Positions 8,255-15,968 are shown, numbered from the stretch's first letter. The stretch is 50,204 nt of DNA from Actinomycetes bacterium (GCA_025964575.1 JAOPYO010000352.1:1-50204), one strand, 5' to 3'. Notes: a model not told the origin generated them from the sequence alone. A program made the numbers and translations.

Positions 8255-8458
8255 TCACAGAGCAGTACGAGGCGAAGGAGGCGGCGAGCCGGCCCGCGGG
8301 GTGTGCGCCACCAACACATAAGTCACTGCGAGCAGCAGCACGCCGGTCGCCAAGAACAGGGCGCCGTACAGCAGGGTCAGCCGCAGCCGAATGGTCCACT
8401 GCAAACGACGCGGGACCCGATGAACAACCTCCTGCAGGACACGGCGGCGCCTTTCCAT
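8255..8458 (-). pseudogene. Sensor histidine kinase remnant (N-terminal membrane anchor only)
   Basis: 67 residues that stop just after the first membrane helix. The segment IRLRLTLLYGALFLATGVLLLAVTYVLV closely resembles the N-terminus of the intact kinase near 33.7 kb (IRGRLTLLYGGLFLVGGIVLLALTYFLV). The sensor loop, HAMP, H-box and ATPase domains (about 350 residues) are absent, and nothing resembling them follows downstream. It lies 13 bp after the truncated response-regulator gene. This is a decayed kinase gene. Confidence 0.85.
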
Positions 8459-8471
8459 CTCCTACCGTTCC

Positions 8472-8855
8472 TCAGATCCGGTAACCGGCCTGGGCAACGG
8501 TCTCGATCAGCGGCGGGTCGCCAAGCTTTCGCCACAGCCGGCTGATCGTCACCTTGACCGTGTTCGTGAACGGGTCCGCGGCTTCATCCCACCCTCGCTC
8601 CAGCAACTCTTCCGCTGACACGACCCGGCCCCCAGCGGCCAGTAGCAGCTCGAGCACCGAGAGCTGACACACATCATCTCCATGCATCCCCGGCAGATCA
8701 CGATCGAGCACGACTACCTCGTACCGGTTGACCGAGGTGCGTTCAAGCCCAGCCGGACCATCCCAGGCCACCTCGACCGCCATGCCCTCGCGCCGCAGAC
8801 CCACCGCCAACGTCTCCGCGAGCTCACGATGATCCTCAACCACCAAGACCCGCAT
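8472..8855 (-). pseudogene. OmpR-type response regulator with 270-bp internal deletion
   Basis: 127 residues. Residues 1-64 are the first half of a receiver domain with the acidic pocket (VVED) and phospho-Asp D51 in VVLDRDLPGMHGDD. They run directly into the end of an OmpR winged-helix domain (VLELLLAAGGRVVSAEELLERGWDE...TNTVKVTISRLWRKLGDPPLIETVAQAGYRI). Aligned by eye to the intact regulator near 33 kb (218 residues), exactly 90 residues are missing. The loss covers the receiver's conserved Thr and Lys and the start of the DNA-binding domain. The deletion keeps the frame, but the protein cannot be a normal regulator. Confidence 0.85.
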
Positions 8856-8998
8856 CGCTCACCGTCTCCCTGGCGCTTTGACGTCGATCATCCCGACCCT
8901 GCGGTTACAGCGGCGTAACGGCAGGTGTTCCGCTCCGGTAACCCTCACCTCGGTTGACTCCACCTCAACGACGGCACAACGTCCCGAAGGAGAACACC

Positions 8999-9478
8999 AT
9001 GCCAGTTGCACCCAACACCGAACAGCCCCGGCGGACCAGGCGGCGGGTCGGCGTACCGCTCCTCGTACTCGCCGCCGCGGCCTGCACTGCCGCCGTGGCA
9101 GCGCAGGCGGCCTCAGCCAGCGCTCCGTCGCACGTCAGCGCCCGGCCGCACCAGGCCACGTCGATCACGGCAACCAGCACGAGCAGCGGAAAGAACGACC
9201 AAGCAGAGGAGTTCACCGCCTGCATGCGCGCCCACGGTGTCTCGGACTTCCCCGGAATCTCCATCTCGAGCGACGGGCAGATTCACCGCAAGGGCGGCAG
9301 CGTCAACCCCATTTCGACGGCGTACAAAGCCGCCGCGAAGACCTGCGCCTCCCGGTTGCCGACCGGCAGCGCCTTGCCGACCGACCCTCAGCTACCAACG
9401 CCCACGGCTCCCGCCTTCACGTTCACCTGCGAAGGGGACTGCCCCACCCCACCCAAGGTCCCAGCTCTACCGAACTGA
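8999..9478 (+). CDS. Secreted protein with one CMR...C repeat
   Basis: 159 residues, with AAGGAG five bases before the ATG. The N-terminus has an arginine-rich stretch and a hydrophobic segment (VGVPLLVLAAAACTAAVAAQAASA), fitting a signal peptide. The mature part contains EEFTACMRAHGVSDFPG, an Asp-Gly-Gln turn, and KAAAKTC about 41 residues after the first Cys. This unit occurs twice in the lipoprotein at 32.3-32.9 kb. The tail adds a CEGDC pair. The gene is divergent from the broken regulator/kinase pair, mirroring the intact locus. Function unknown; extracytoplasmic sensing or binding is inference. Confidence 0.85.
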   Translation: MPVAPNTEQPRRTRRRVGVPLLVLAAAACTAAVAAQAASASAPSHVSARPHQATSITATSTSSGKNDQAEEFTACMRAHGVSDFPGISISSDGQIHRKGGSVNPISTAYKAAAKTCASRLPTGSALPTDPQLPTPTAPAFTFTCEGDCPTPPKVPALPN

Positions 9479-9532
9479 GCATGCACAACAGGTAGACGCT
9501 CGGCATGAGACCACGGGCCCTGGCCAGGTCAC

Positions 9533-11158
9533 TCACCTGCGCGGGCCCGTGGTCTCCGACCTCGCCGCTGGCGAGATCCCCCTTGCTGCGTTCACGAGCG
9601 TCGGGATGAGCGAGGCCAGCATCGCCTGGTCGGCGGGCTCGGCGGGCTCGTATTCGGTGATGCCGAGCCCGGCCACGGAAAAGTGCCGGGCGAGCGCGGC
9701 CACGGAGGCGGCGAGCCGGTCCGGGAAGAGCCCGTCGGGTTCGGGGGTGCCGACCGAGGCGAACGACCGAGGATCGAGCACGTCGAGATCGATATGGACA
9801 TAGACGGTGTCAGCCCCGGTGGCGGCGACCGCCTCGATCAGCGGTGCGGGTTCGGCCAGTTCCGCCACGCTCAGCCGCCGGATTCCGTGGCGCTGGACAT
9901 AGTCGCTCTCGCCAGGGTCGAGGGCCCGTACGCCCGCGAGGACGACCTGATCCGGGCTCAAAGCCCGGCTGGGCAGCAGCTCGGCAGGCCCGTCGCCGAG
10001 CAGCGTACGCAGGACCATGCCGTGGAACGCTCCCGAGGGTGACGAGGCCGGGGTGTTGAGGTCGCCATGGGCGTCGAACCACACCACGGCGAGGTGCGCT
10101 CCGTACTGCCGCTGCGCGGCCTCGACCGGTGCGAGTTCCACACCACAGTCACCGCCGACGGTCACCACCGGGCCGGTGGTACCGGACAGCGCGGAGCGGG
10201 CCGCGGTCAGGGTCTTCAGCAGGACATCCGCGTTGTTCACCCCATCGCGGGCCGTACCGGGACGATCGAGCGGCGGCAGCCGTACCCGGTCGGCGTCGGG
10301 GATCAGTTCGGCCAGCAGGGCGGCGCCGGTCTCCAGCCGTCGCGCCGTGCGCGCCGCCGACCCCTGCCACTGTGGAACCTCAACGACCGTGACCTCTGAC
10401 GATCCAGCGCTGTACGCGTCGCCCTCGCGGGCGGTGAGAGTAGGTCCGCCGAACACGGCGGCGGCCCGCGAGGTCGCCTCCTCGGGGGTGAGGAAGGGGC
10501 CGACATGAGTGACGATCAGTTGGCGGACGCGTGCCCGCTGGGCCAGCGCCCCGGCGTCCTCCGGCGTGTGATGCCACTGCGGGGAGTCCGCCGGCCAGCT
10601 GGTGGCCTCCGCTTCGCAGAGCAGGAGGTCGGCATCGACGGCGAGTTCGTCCAGTGCCGTGCACGGGCCGCTGTCGCCCGAGTAGACGATGGTCCGGCCC
10701 TCATATTCGGCACGCAGCCCGAATCCCTCGATGTCATGGTGGACGGCCCGGCTCGTCAGCTGAAGGCCGCCGATCTTGATCTGGTGGCCGTCGTGGAGTT
10801 CGCGGATGTCGAACACCGCGTCCAGGAAGTCCGGAGTGGGCTGGGCGAAGAACCCGGCGAGACGCTGCGCGCAGCCGGCCGGCGCGTAGACCGGGATCGG
10901 CGCGGGCGCCCGCAGATCGGCGAAGGCCAGGGCGTAGTAGGCGCTCAGCAGATCCGCGGCATGGTCCGCGTGCAGGTGGGACAGCCAGATCGCCGACAGC
11001 CGGTCGGGTGAGGTGTGCCGCTGCAGGTTGGCGAGACTCCCCGGACCGGCATCCATCCACACCTGTGTCTCACCCGCGCTGAGCAGGTATCCCGAGCAGG
11101 CGCGGCCCGGCAGCGGGTAGGGCGTGGCGGTGCCCAGCACCGTGAGGGTCAGCGACAT
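9533..11158 (-). CDS. Fusion protein: metallo-beta-lactamase-fold hydrolase + arginase-family domain
   Basis: 541 residues in one frame, with GGAGG nine bases before the ATG. Residues 1-250 form an RNase Z-like MBL domain: HLHADH (61-66), His140/141, Asp162 in YSGDSG and His218 in VTHVGP supply two zinc sites. Residues from about 256 form a ureohydrolase (arginase/agmatinase) domain: GGDCGVE (335-341), WFDAHGDLN (360-368) and HIDLDVLDP (455-463). The His normally in the GGDH manganese motif is Cys338. The join lies where standalone relatives of the second domain would begin (VTVVEVPQWQGS), and no start codon is present there, so this is a true fusion rather than two genes. A TetR gene lies 44 bp upstream on the same strand. 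Substrates of both halves are unknown. Confidence 0.9.
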   Translation of the reverse strand: MSLTLTVLGTATPYPLPGRACSGYLLSAGETQVWMDAGPGSLANLQRHTSPDRLSAIWLSHLHADHAADLLSAYYALAFADLRAPAPIPVYAPAGCAQRLAGFFAQPTPDFLDAVFDIRELHDGHQIKIGGLQLTSRAVHHDIEGFGLRAEYEGRTIVYSGDSGPCTALDELAVDADLLLCEAEATSWPADSPQWHHTPEDAGALAQRARVRQLIVTHVGPFLTPEEATSRAAAVFGGPTLTAREGDAYSAGSSEVTVVEVPQWQGSAARTARRLETGAALLAELIPDADRVRLPPLDRPGTARDGVNNADVLLKTLTAARSALSGTTGPVVTVGGDCGVELAPVEAAQRQYGAHLAVVWFDAHGDLNTPASSPSGAFHGMVLRTLLGDGPAELLPSRALSPDQVVLAGVRALDPGESDYVQRHGIRRLSVAELAEPAPLIEAVAATGADTVYVHIDLDVLDPRSFASVGTPEPDGLFPDRLAASVAALARHFSVAGLGITEYEPAEPADQAMLASLIPTLVNAARGISPAARSETTGPRR

Positions 11159-11202
11159 GTCGACAGGCCTCCATGGGCGTTGTGTGGAGGTCTGCACATT
11201 AC

Positions 11203-11838
11203 TCAGTCGTTGTAGCGGCCGCTGATCTCCTGCCAGCTGGGCGGCGGACCGGGAAGGGGCGTCACGAAAGGGGAGTGCATGGCTTCCAGCAGCAGGGTCA
11301 GGTAGCGCTGCCGGAGCTGCCGCGCGCGGTCCGGATCTTTCACCTGGACGGACTGAAGCTGTTCGAACAGCAGTGACAGGTCGCCGACCTCGATGTCGGG
11401 ACGCAGGCCACCGGTCGCCTTGGTGCGGTCGAGGAGCTCCTGGGTGAGCTGAGAGGCCCGGTAGCCTTCGCGGTTCAGCTCTTCGGTGGCGGTGAAGCTG
11501 CCGGACAGGCGCTGGGTCAGCGAACTGGATCCGGCCTCCACACAGCGGCTCATGAACCCGGTGAAGGCGTTCCACGGGTCACCGTCGTCGGCCAGCGCGG
11601 CTTCGGTCTCGGCGATGTAGCGCTGCAGTCCGTCGCTGGCGAGCCGCTGGAGCAGCTCGTCCTTGCTGGCGTAACGGCGGTACAGCGCGCTGATGCCCAC
11701 CCCGGCCCGTTCGGCGACTGCGGAGATGGGGGCGCTCGGATCGGCGAGGAACACCTCGCGGGCGGCGTCGAGGATCAGAGTGTCATTGCGGGCCGCCTGA
11801 GCCCGGCGGCCGCTCATCGGCGTAGAGGTGGTCTCCAT
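11203..11838 (-). CDS. TetR-family transcriptional regulator
   Basis: 211 residues. The N-terminal helix-turn-helix shows ILDAAREVFLADPSAPISAVAERAGVGISALYRRYASKDELLQRL, the standard TetR pattern; the ligand-binding C-terminal domain is unremarkable. I chose the METTSTPM start; a longer frame upstream has no ribosome-binding site. Just upstream lies a GGAA-N7-TTCC site in an AT-rich patch that may be its operator. The gene reads toward the MBL-arginase fusion and probably forms an operon with it. Confidence 0.9.
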   Translation of the reverse strand: METTSTPMSGRRAQAARNDTLILDAAREVFLADPSAPISAVAERAGVGISALYRRYASKDELLQRLASDGLQRYIAETEAALADDGDPWNAFTGFMSRCVEAGSSSLTQRLSGSFTATEELNREGYRASQLTQELLDRTKATGGLRPDIEVGDLSLLFEQLQSVQVKDPDRARQLRQRYLTLLLEAMHSPFVTPLPGPPPSWQEISGRYND

Positions 11839-11854
11839 ACAATCCAGCATACAT

Positions 11855-11869
11855 GGAACAAATAATTCC
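11855..11869 (-). promoter_or_regulatory. Possible TetR operator (GGAA-N7-TTCC)
   Basis: A 15-bp partly palindromic AT-rich site lies 16 bp upstream of the TetR start. Only the outer four bases on each side pair, so the call is weak and rests on position. Confidence 0.3.
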
Positions 11870-12003
11870 GTTCTGGTCCGTGATTTTCTCGGGCCGAGTC
11901 GTTCGCGGGACGGCAGTCGGGCGGCCATTCGACGTACTGACCGATTCTGTCGGACTCGATGGATAACGTGCTGAGTGCAGGCATCTGAGGAAGGGGCAGG
12001 TCA

Positions 12004-12072
12004 GGTCAACGACCCCCTCCTGAAGGAGTGGGCTTGAGGTGCAGTGATGCGCTTTGAAGCCCCGCGTTGACC
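12004..12072 (+). ncRNA. Compact folded element upstream of the IscB RNA (candidate structured RNA or element end)
   Basis: The outer arms GGTCAACG and CGTTGACC pair perfectly and enclose two further helices: CCCCTCC-TGAA-GGAG(T)GGG and GGGCTT...AAGCCC. These share the GGG strand, so they may be alternatives. The TGAA loop recurs in the hairpin that closes the 3' end of the IscB element. It could be a left-end structure of the element, a separate RNA, or a relic of another IS605-type element. The fold is read by eye only. Confidence 0.4.
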
Positions 12073-12109
12073 AGCCCGAGTCGATCGCCCAGAAGGAGGT
12101 GCATTCGAT

Positions 12110-12350
12110 TGACTACGTTCCACGTAGGCCAGCAGACCCACCAGCGGGTGCTTCCTCAGCCCGCTGCTCTGGAATCCGCGTCAGCAGACACGCCCGAGGG
12201 TGGGCACGAAACGGGACGCGGGCACTGCCTTGTTGCGGTAACCGGCGTGGAACATGGGCGAGGGGAGATCGCTGGTTTCGGCACCCGGAACCAGCGGCGT
12301 CACCCCGACCCGGCCTCGGCTGGGCAGGGAGCGGCCCGTGAGGGCCATTC
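12110..12350 (+). ncRNA. omegaRNA (HEARO-type) guide RNA of IscB, approximate limits
   Basis: IscB proteins work with an omegaRNA (HEARO RNA) encoded directly upstream of the gene. This stretch has no supported coding content and a chain of strong hairpins: CTACG/CGTAG (12113-12127), CAGCGGG/CCCGCTG (12142-12166), an 11-bp stem with 3-nt loop at 12271-12295, and GGCCC-GTGA-GGGCC (12333-12346), a GNRA-type tetraloop ending 8 bases before the GTG start. Known omegaRNAs are about 200 nt long with a guide of roughly 16 nt at the 5' end, so the guide should lie near 12105-12130. Exact ends are not determined. Confidence 0.65.
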
Positions 12351-12354
12351 GGTC

Positions 12355-13662
12355 GTGTTCGTCTTGGACTCCCGCGGTCACCCGTTGGACCCATGCCGCC
12401 CCGCCCGCGCCCGCCGGCTACTAGCGGCGGGCCGGGCGGTGGTGGCCCGGCACACCCCGTTCGTCATCCGTTTGAAGGACCGCACCGTGGCCGACTCGAG
12501 TGTGCGGGGTGTGCAGGTCGGCATCGACCCTGGCTCCAAGCACACGGGCATCAGCGTGTTCATCACCAGCGGGGGAAGCCGTGCCGGGATGTACAGCATC
12601 CAACTCGACCACCGGGGCGGGCAGATCCGCGACAAGCTCGCCTCACGGGCCGCGTTGCGGCGGGGCCGCCGGTCGCGGAACCTGCGCCACCGTGCCCCGC
12701 GTTTCCTGAACCGGACCAAACCCAAGGGGTGGCTGGCGCCGTCATTGCGGCACCGCGTGGACACCACCCTGTCATGGGTGAGCAGGCTGACCAGGTGGGC
12801 GCCGGTATCCGCCGTCCACCTCGAGCGGGTCTGTTTCGACACCCACCTGATGTCGGCCGGGCGAGCTCTGTCAGGGGTGGAGTACCAGCAGGGCACGCTG
12901 GCCGGGTATGAGGTGCGAGAATACCTGCTGGCCAAGTGGGATCGCACGTGTGCCTACTGCGGCGCGACGGGCATCCCGCTTAACATCGATCACATCCAGC
13001 CCCGCTCACGAGGCGGGTCCGACCGGATCAGCAACCTCGCCCTCGCCTGCATCCCCTGCAACCAGGAAAAGGACGCGACACCGGTGCAGGAGTTCCTCAA
13101 GGACCAACCCGCCCTCCTCCAACGGATCTTGGCGCGGGCCAAGGCTCCGTTGCGGGACGCCGCCGCCGTCAACGCGACCCGGTGGGCGCTCTGGCGGGCA
13201 CTGGAGCAGACTGGCCTGCCCGTGCACACCGCCTCGGGCGGCCGGACCAAATGGAACCGGTCCCGCACCGGCTCCCCCAAGTCCCACACCCTGGACGCCC
13301 TGCACGTCGGCGTGCTCGACACCGTCACCGTCCGGCCGGCAACGATGCTGGTGGTGAAGGCGACCGGTCGCGGCACCTACTGCCGTACCCGCACCGATCG
13401 GTACGGATTCCCCCGGTTACGGCTGCCCCGGACCAAGACCGTACGCGGTTTCCGGACCGGCGACCTTGTCCAAGCGGTCGTCCCAACAGGCAAGAAAGCC
13501 GGGGTCCACACCGGCCGCGTCGCCGTCCGCTCCACTGGCAGTTTCAACATCACAACCGCGGCAGGGCTCGTCCAAGGCATCAACCACAGACACCTCCGGT
13601 TGCTCCAGCGCGCGGACGGCTACGGCTACACCACGACCAAGGAGACCACCATTGAACAGTGA
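12355..13662 (+). CDS. iscB: IscB RNA-guided DNA endonuclease (PLMP-RuvC-HNH)
   Basis: 435 residues with all IscB parts in order. These are the N-terminal PLMP-type domain (MFVLDSRGHPLDPCRPARA, variant PLDP), RuvC-I (VGIDPGSKHTGI, D58), the arginine-rich bridge helix (about 92-117, RRGRRSRNLRHR), RuvC-II (VHLERV, E157), the HNH domain (CAYC, IDHI with H213, CIPCN; residues 199-236) and RuvC-III (SHTLDALH, H311 and D314). All catalytic residues are intact. The GTG start matches the family N-terminus; the open frame continues upstream into the guide RNA but is not coding. No TnpA gene is present, so the element is non-autonomous or stranded. Family members cleave DNA matched by the omegaRNA guide. 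Confidence 0.93.
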   Translation: MFVLDSRGHPLDPCRPARARRLLAAGRAVVARHTPFVIRLKDRTVADSSVRGVQVGIDPGSKHTGISVFITSGGSRAGMYSIQLDHRGGQIRDKLASRAALRRGRRSRNLRHRAPRFLNRTKPKGWLAPSLRHRVDTTLSWVSRLTRWAPVSAVHLERVCFDTHLMSAGRALSGVEYQQGTLAGYEVREYLLAKWDRTCAYCGATGIPLNIDHIQPRSRGGSDRISNLALACIPCNQEKDATPVQEFLKDQPALLQRILARAKAPLRDAAAVNATRWALWRALEQTGLPVHTASGGRTKWNRSRTGSPKSHTLDALHVGVLDTVTVRPATMLVVKATGRGTYCRTRTDRYGFPRLRLPRTKTVRGFRTGDLVQAVVPTGKKAGVHTGRVAVRSTGSFNITTAAGLVQGINHRHLRLLQRADGYGYTTTKETTIEQ

Positions 13663-13707
13663 CCGGTCCAGGCGCGCTCAAGCCTTGGCGGCCCTCCCGC
13701 TCCCGTT

Positions 13708-13733
13708 TACTCCCCGGCCTGAAGGCCGGAGTA
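13708..13733 (+). mobile_element. Right-end hairpin of the IscB (IS200/IS605-like) element
   Basis: CCGGCC-TGAA-GGCCGG forms a 6-bp stem extended by four more pairs across a 2-nt bulge, followed by GTATCCACGGG. Subterminal hairpins of this kind mark the right ends of IS200/IS605-family elements. It lies 45 bp after the iscB stop and 16 bp before the next start codon, so the element ends almost on the ribosome-binding site of the clamp gene. The exact cleavage point is not known. Confidence 0.65.
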
Positions 13734-13749
13734 TCCACGGGAGGATCAG

Positions 13750-14856
13750 ATGAGGTTCACAATCGACCGAGATGTCCTCGCGGACGCCGTGGCCTGGGCC
13801 GCGCGCACCTTGCCGGCCCGCCCGGCGATCCCGATCCTGGCCGGGATGCTGATCGACGCGGAGGACACCGGTGAACTGACCCTGTCCACCTTCGACTATG
13901 AGGCGTCCGGGCGGGTGACCGTCGAGGCGACCGTGACCGAGCCGGGGCGGGTGCTGGTGCCCGGCCGGTTGCTTACCGAGATCGTGCGGAGTCTGCCGCC
14001 GCAACCGGTGCACATCGTCACCAGTGGATCCGAGGCCGTGCTCACCTGCGGCAGCGCCGAGTTCGGGCTGCTGACGATGCCGGTGGAGGACTATCCCGAG
14101 CTGCCCAAGATGCCCGCCGCCGCGGGGACCGTCGACAGCGAGGTCTTCGCCGCTGCGGTCGCCCAGGTGGTGGTCGCGTCCAGCCGTGATGACACGTTGC
14201 CGATGCTGACCGGCGTGCGGGTCGACATCGAGGGCACCACCATGCGGCTGGCCTGCACCGACCGCTATCGGATCGCGGCCCGGGAACTCCCCTGGGCACC
14301 TGCCAGGCCGGACTTCAGCGTGGCTGCGGTGGTGCCCGCGCGGACCCTGGCAGACACCGCCAAATCGCTGCGGTCCGGCACGCTGACCGAACTCGCCATG
14401 GCGGGTGCGGCCGACAGCCTCATCGGCCTGACCTGCGGCGGACGCCGGATGACCACCAGGCTGCTCGACGACCAGTTCATCGACTACCGATCCCGGCTTA
14501 CCGCCGACTGGGCCGCCCGGGCGCAGGTGGCGGTCGCCCCGTTCATCGAGGCGATCAAGCGGGTGGCGCTGGTCGCTGACCGCGGCACCCCGCTGCGGCT
14601 GGCCTTTACACAGGGACAGGTGCGCGTCCGCGCGGCGACCGGGGACGCAGCGCGTGCCAACGAGGTTCTGCCCGCCGAGCTGAGTGGGGAAGACCTCGAC
14701 GTCGCCTTCAACCCGCAGTTCCTGCTCGACGGCCTCGCGGGCATCGGTTCCGATGTCGCGAACCTGGACTTCACCGCGCCCTCCCGGCCTGCCCTGCTCA
14801 CCGGCCAGACCGATGACTTCCGCTACCTCCTCATGCCCATCCGCCTATCCGGGTGA
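13750..14856 (+). CDS. dnaN: DNA polymerase III beta sliding clamp (extra DnaN)
   Basis: 368 residues, full length for a bacterial beta clamp, with three repeated domains. It has MRFTIDRDVLADAVAWAARTLPARPAIPILAGMLI at the start, SSRDDTLPMLTGV and LACTDRYRIA in the middle, and the classic end YLLMPIRLSG that forms part of the partner-binding pocket. The ATG is preceded by GGGAGG. None of the usual neighbours (dnaA, recF, gyrB) is present, so this is probably an additional copy rather than the origin-linked gene. The IscB element sits directly upstream and may have displaced its promoter or supply one. Confidence 0.92.
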   Translation: MRFTIDRDVLADAVAWAARTLPARPAIPILAGMLIDAEDTGELTLSTFDYEASGRVTVEATVTEPGRVLVPGRLLTEIVRSLPPQPVHIVTSGSEAVLTCGSAEFGLLTMPVEDYPELPKMPAAAGTVDSEVFAAAVAQVVVASSRDDTLPMLTGVRVDIEGTTMRLACTDRYRIAARELPWAPARPDFSVAAVVPARTLADTAKSLRSGTLTELAMAGAADSLIGLTCGGRRMTTRLLDDQFIDYRSRLTADWAARAQVAVAPFIEAIKRVALVADRGTPLRLAFTQGQVRVRAATGDAARANEVLPAELSGEDLDVAFNPQFLLDGLAGIGSDVANLDFTAPSRPALLTGQTDDFRYLLMPIRLSG

Positions 14857-14875
14857 CACGCCCTTGGGACGTTCC

Positions 14876-15895
14876 CTAGTCCTCTTGGGTGAGGGCGGTG
14901 ACGGAGTGCAGGGTCGGTGATCCGCTGGATCCCCCGGTCTGCTGGGAGCCGACTATCCAGACCGTGCCCGGTGCGACCGAGGTGGCGCCGAGCCAGACCG
15001 CCGAGCCGCCCAGCGGTGGGGGCGAGTCGGTCCGCAGCCATTTCGAGCCGTCGAAGTGCGCGATCTCGCCGCGCCCACCTGCGGCCCAGATGTCGGTGGG
15101 GGACAGCGCGGTCAGGGTGTTCACCGAGTTCAGGCCGGCATCGACCCGACGCCAGCGGCGGCCGTTCCAGTGCAGCAGTCCGCCTCCGCCCGCGGCCCAG
15201 GCCGAGCCGTCGGACAGCGCCACGACGTCGGTGAGCGGCCGGTCGCCGGACGGGCCGCGCACCTGCCGCCAGGCGTGCCCGTCGAAATGCATGGTCAGGG
15301 GGGTGCGTTCGTTCGCTCCCACTGCCCACAGGTCGCGGGGCGAGGTGCCGGCCACCGCGAGCAGTCTGCCCTTGGCGGGCGTCGGCGTGGGGATCCGGGT
15401 CCAGCTCGTTCCGTCCCAGTGCAGGGCGACCGGCCCGTTCGGGACGCCGTGCCCGACGGCCCAGGCGTCGTCGCAGGAGAACATCGCCACGGAAGTGAGC
15501 ACATAGCCTGCGTCGAGCCAGGGCCCGAGCTTCCGTGCGGTCCACCCCGTACCGTCCCAGTGCTGGACCAGCGGGATCTCCCGGCCGGCCAGCCGGTCGT
15601 AGGCGCCTCCTACCGCGATGGCGGCGGTCGGCGAGACCGCGGCCACCCCCAGCAGCGCGGCACCGATGACCGAGGTGGACTGCGGGCTCGCCACGACCGC
15701 CCAGGCCGTGCCGTCCCAGCGCTGGATCACGGGGTGATTCTGGGTCTGTCCGACCGCCCACGCCTCGGAGGGCGAGAGCGCGACGATGTCGTTCAAGAGG
15801 GCGGGTGGGTCTGCTGGCGGAGCGACGTTCCAGCCGCCGGCGGCCAGCATCATGGTGGCCCCGCGCACGGCGGTACGTCCTGCTACATCAGTCAT
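14876..15895 (-). CDS. Beta-propeller-like repeat protein
   Basis: 339 residues made of about six to seven repeats of roughly 45-50 residues. Each has the pattern D-W-AVG, then x-x-H-W-D-G-T-x-W (e.g. AWAVGQTQNHPVIQRWDGTAW, DAWAVGHGVPNGPVALHWDGTSW, LWAVGANERTPLTMHFDGHAW). The regular spacing and the SWTR/WDGT strands suggest a beta-propeller, as in many actinobacterial proteins of unknown role. No convincing signal peptide is seen, though the N-terminus GATMMLAAGG is mildly hydrophobic. It stands alone, convergent with the clamp gene. Ligand or partner unknown. Confidence 0.75.
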   Translation of the reverse strand: MTDVAGRTAVRGATMMLAAGGWNVAPPADPPALLNDIVALSPSEAWAVGQTQNHPVIQRWDGTAWAVVASPQSTSVIGAALLGVAAVSPTAAIAVGGAYDRLAGREIPLVQHWDGTGWTARKLGPWLDAGYVLTSVAMFSCDDAWAVGHGVPNGPVALHWDGTSWTRIPTPTPAKGRLLAVAGTSPRDLWAVGANERTPLTMHFDGHAWRQVRGPSGDRPLTDVVALSDGSAWAAGGGGLLHWNGRRWRRVDAGLNSVNTLTALSPTDIWAAGGRGEIAHFDGSKWLRTDSPPPLGGSAVWLGATSVAPGTVWIVGSQQTGGSSGSPTLHSVTALTQED

Positions 15896-15968
15896 GGGAT
15901 ACCACGGTAACGATTGTGACTATTCCCCTGGTTCCGGGCCTCTGGTGAAGGCTCTACAGTCCGCCCCG

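Noticed and set aside
11159..11575. Upstream extension of the MBL-arginase frame into the TetR gene
   Set aside because: The MBL domain starts at MSLTLTVLG with a good ribosome-binding site; the extension is antisense-frame noise over the TetR gene.
12067..12354. N-terminal extension of IscB by 96 codons
   Set aside because: The family N-terminus (FVLDSRGHPLDP) begins at the GTG used; the extension overlaps the structured guide RNA and has no protein-like features.
13750..14856. oriC region (because of the dnaN gene)
   Set aside because: No dnaA, recF, gyrB, rpmH or DnaA-box cluster nearby; treated as an extra clamp gene.
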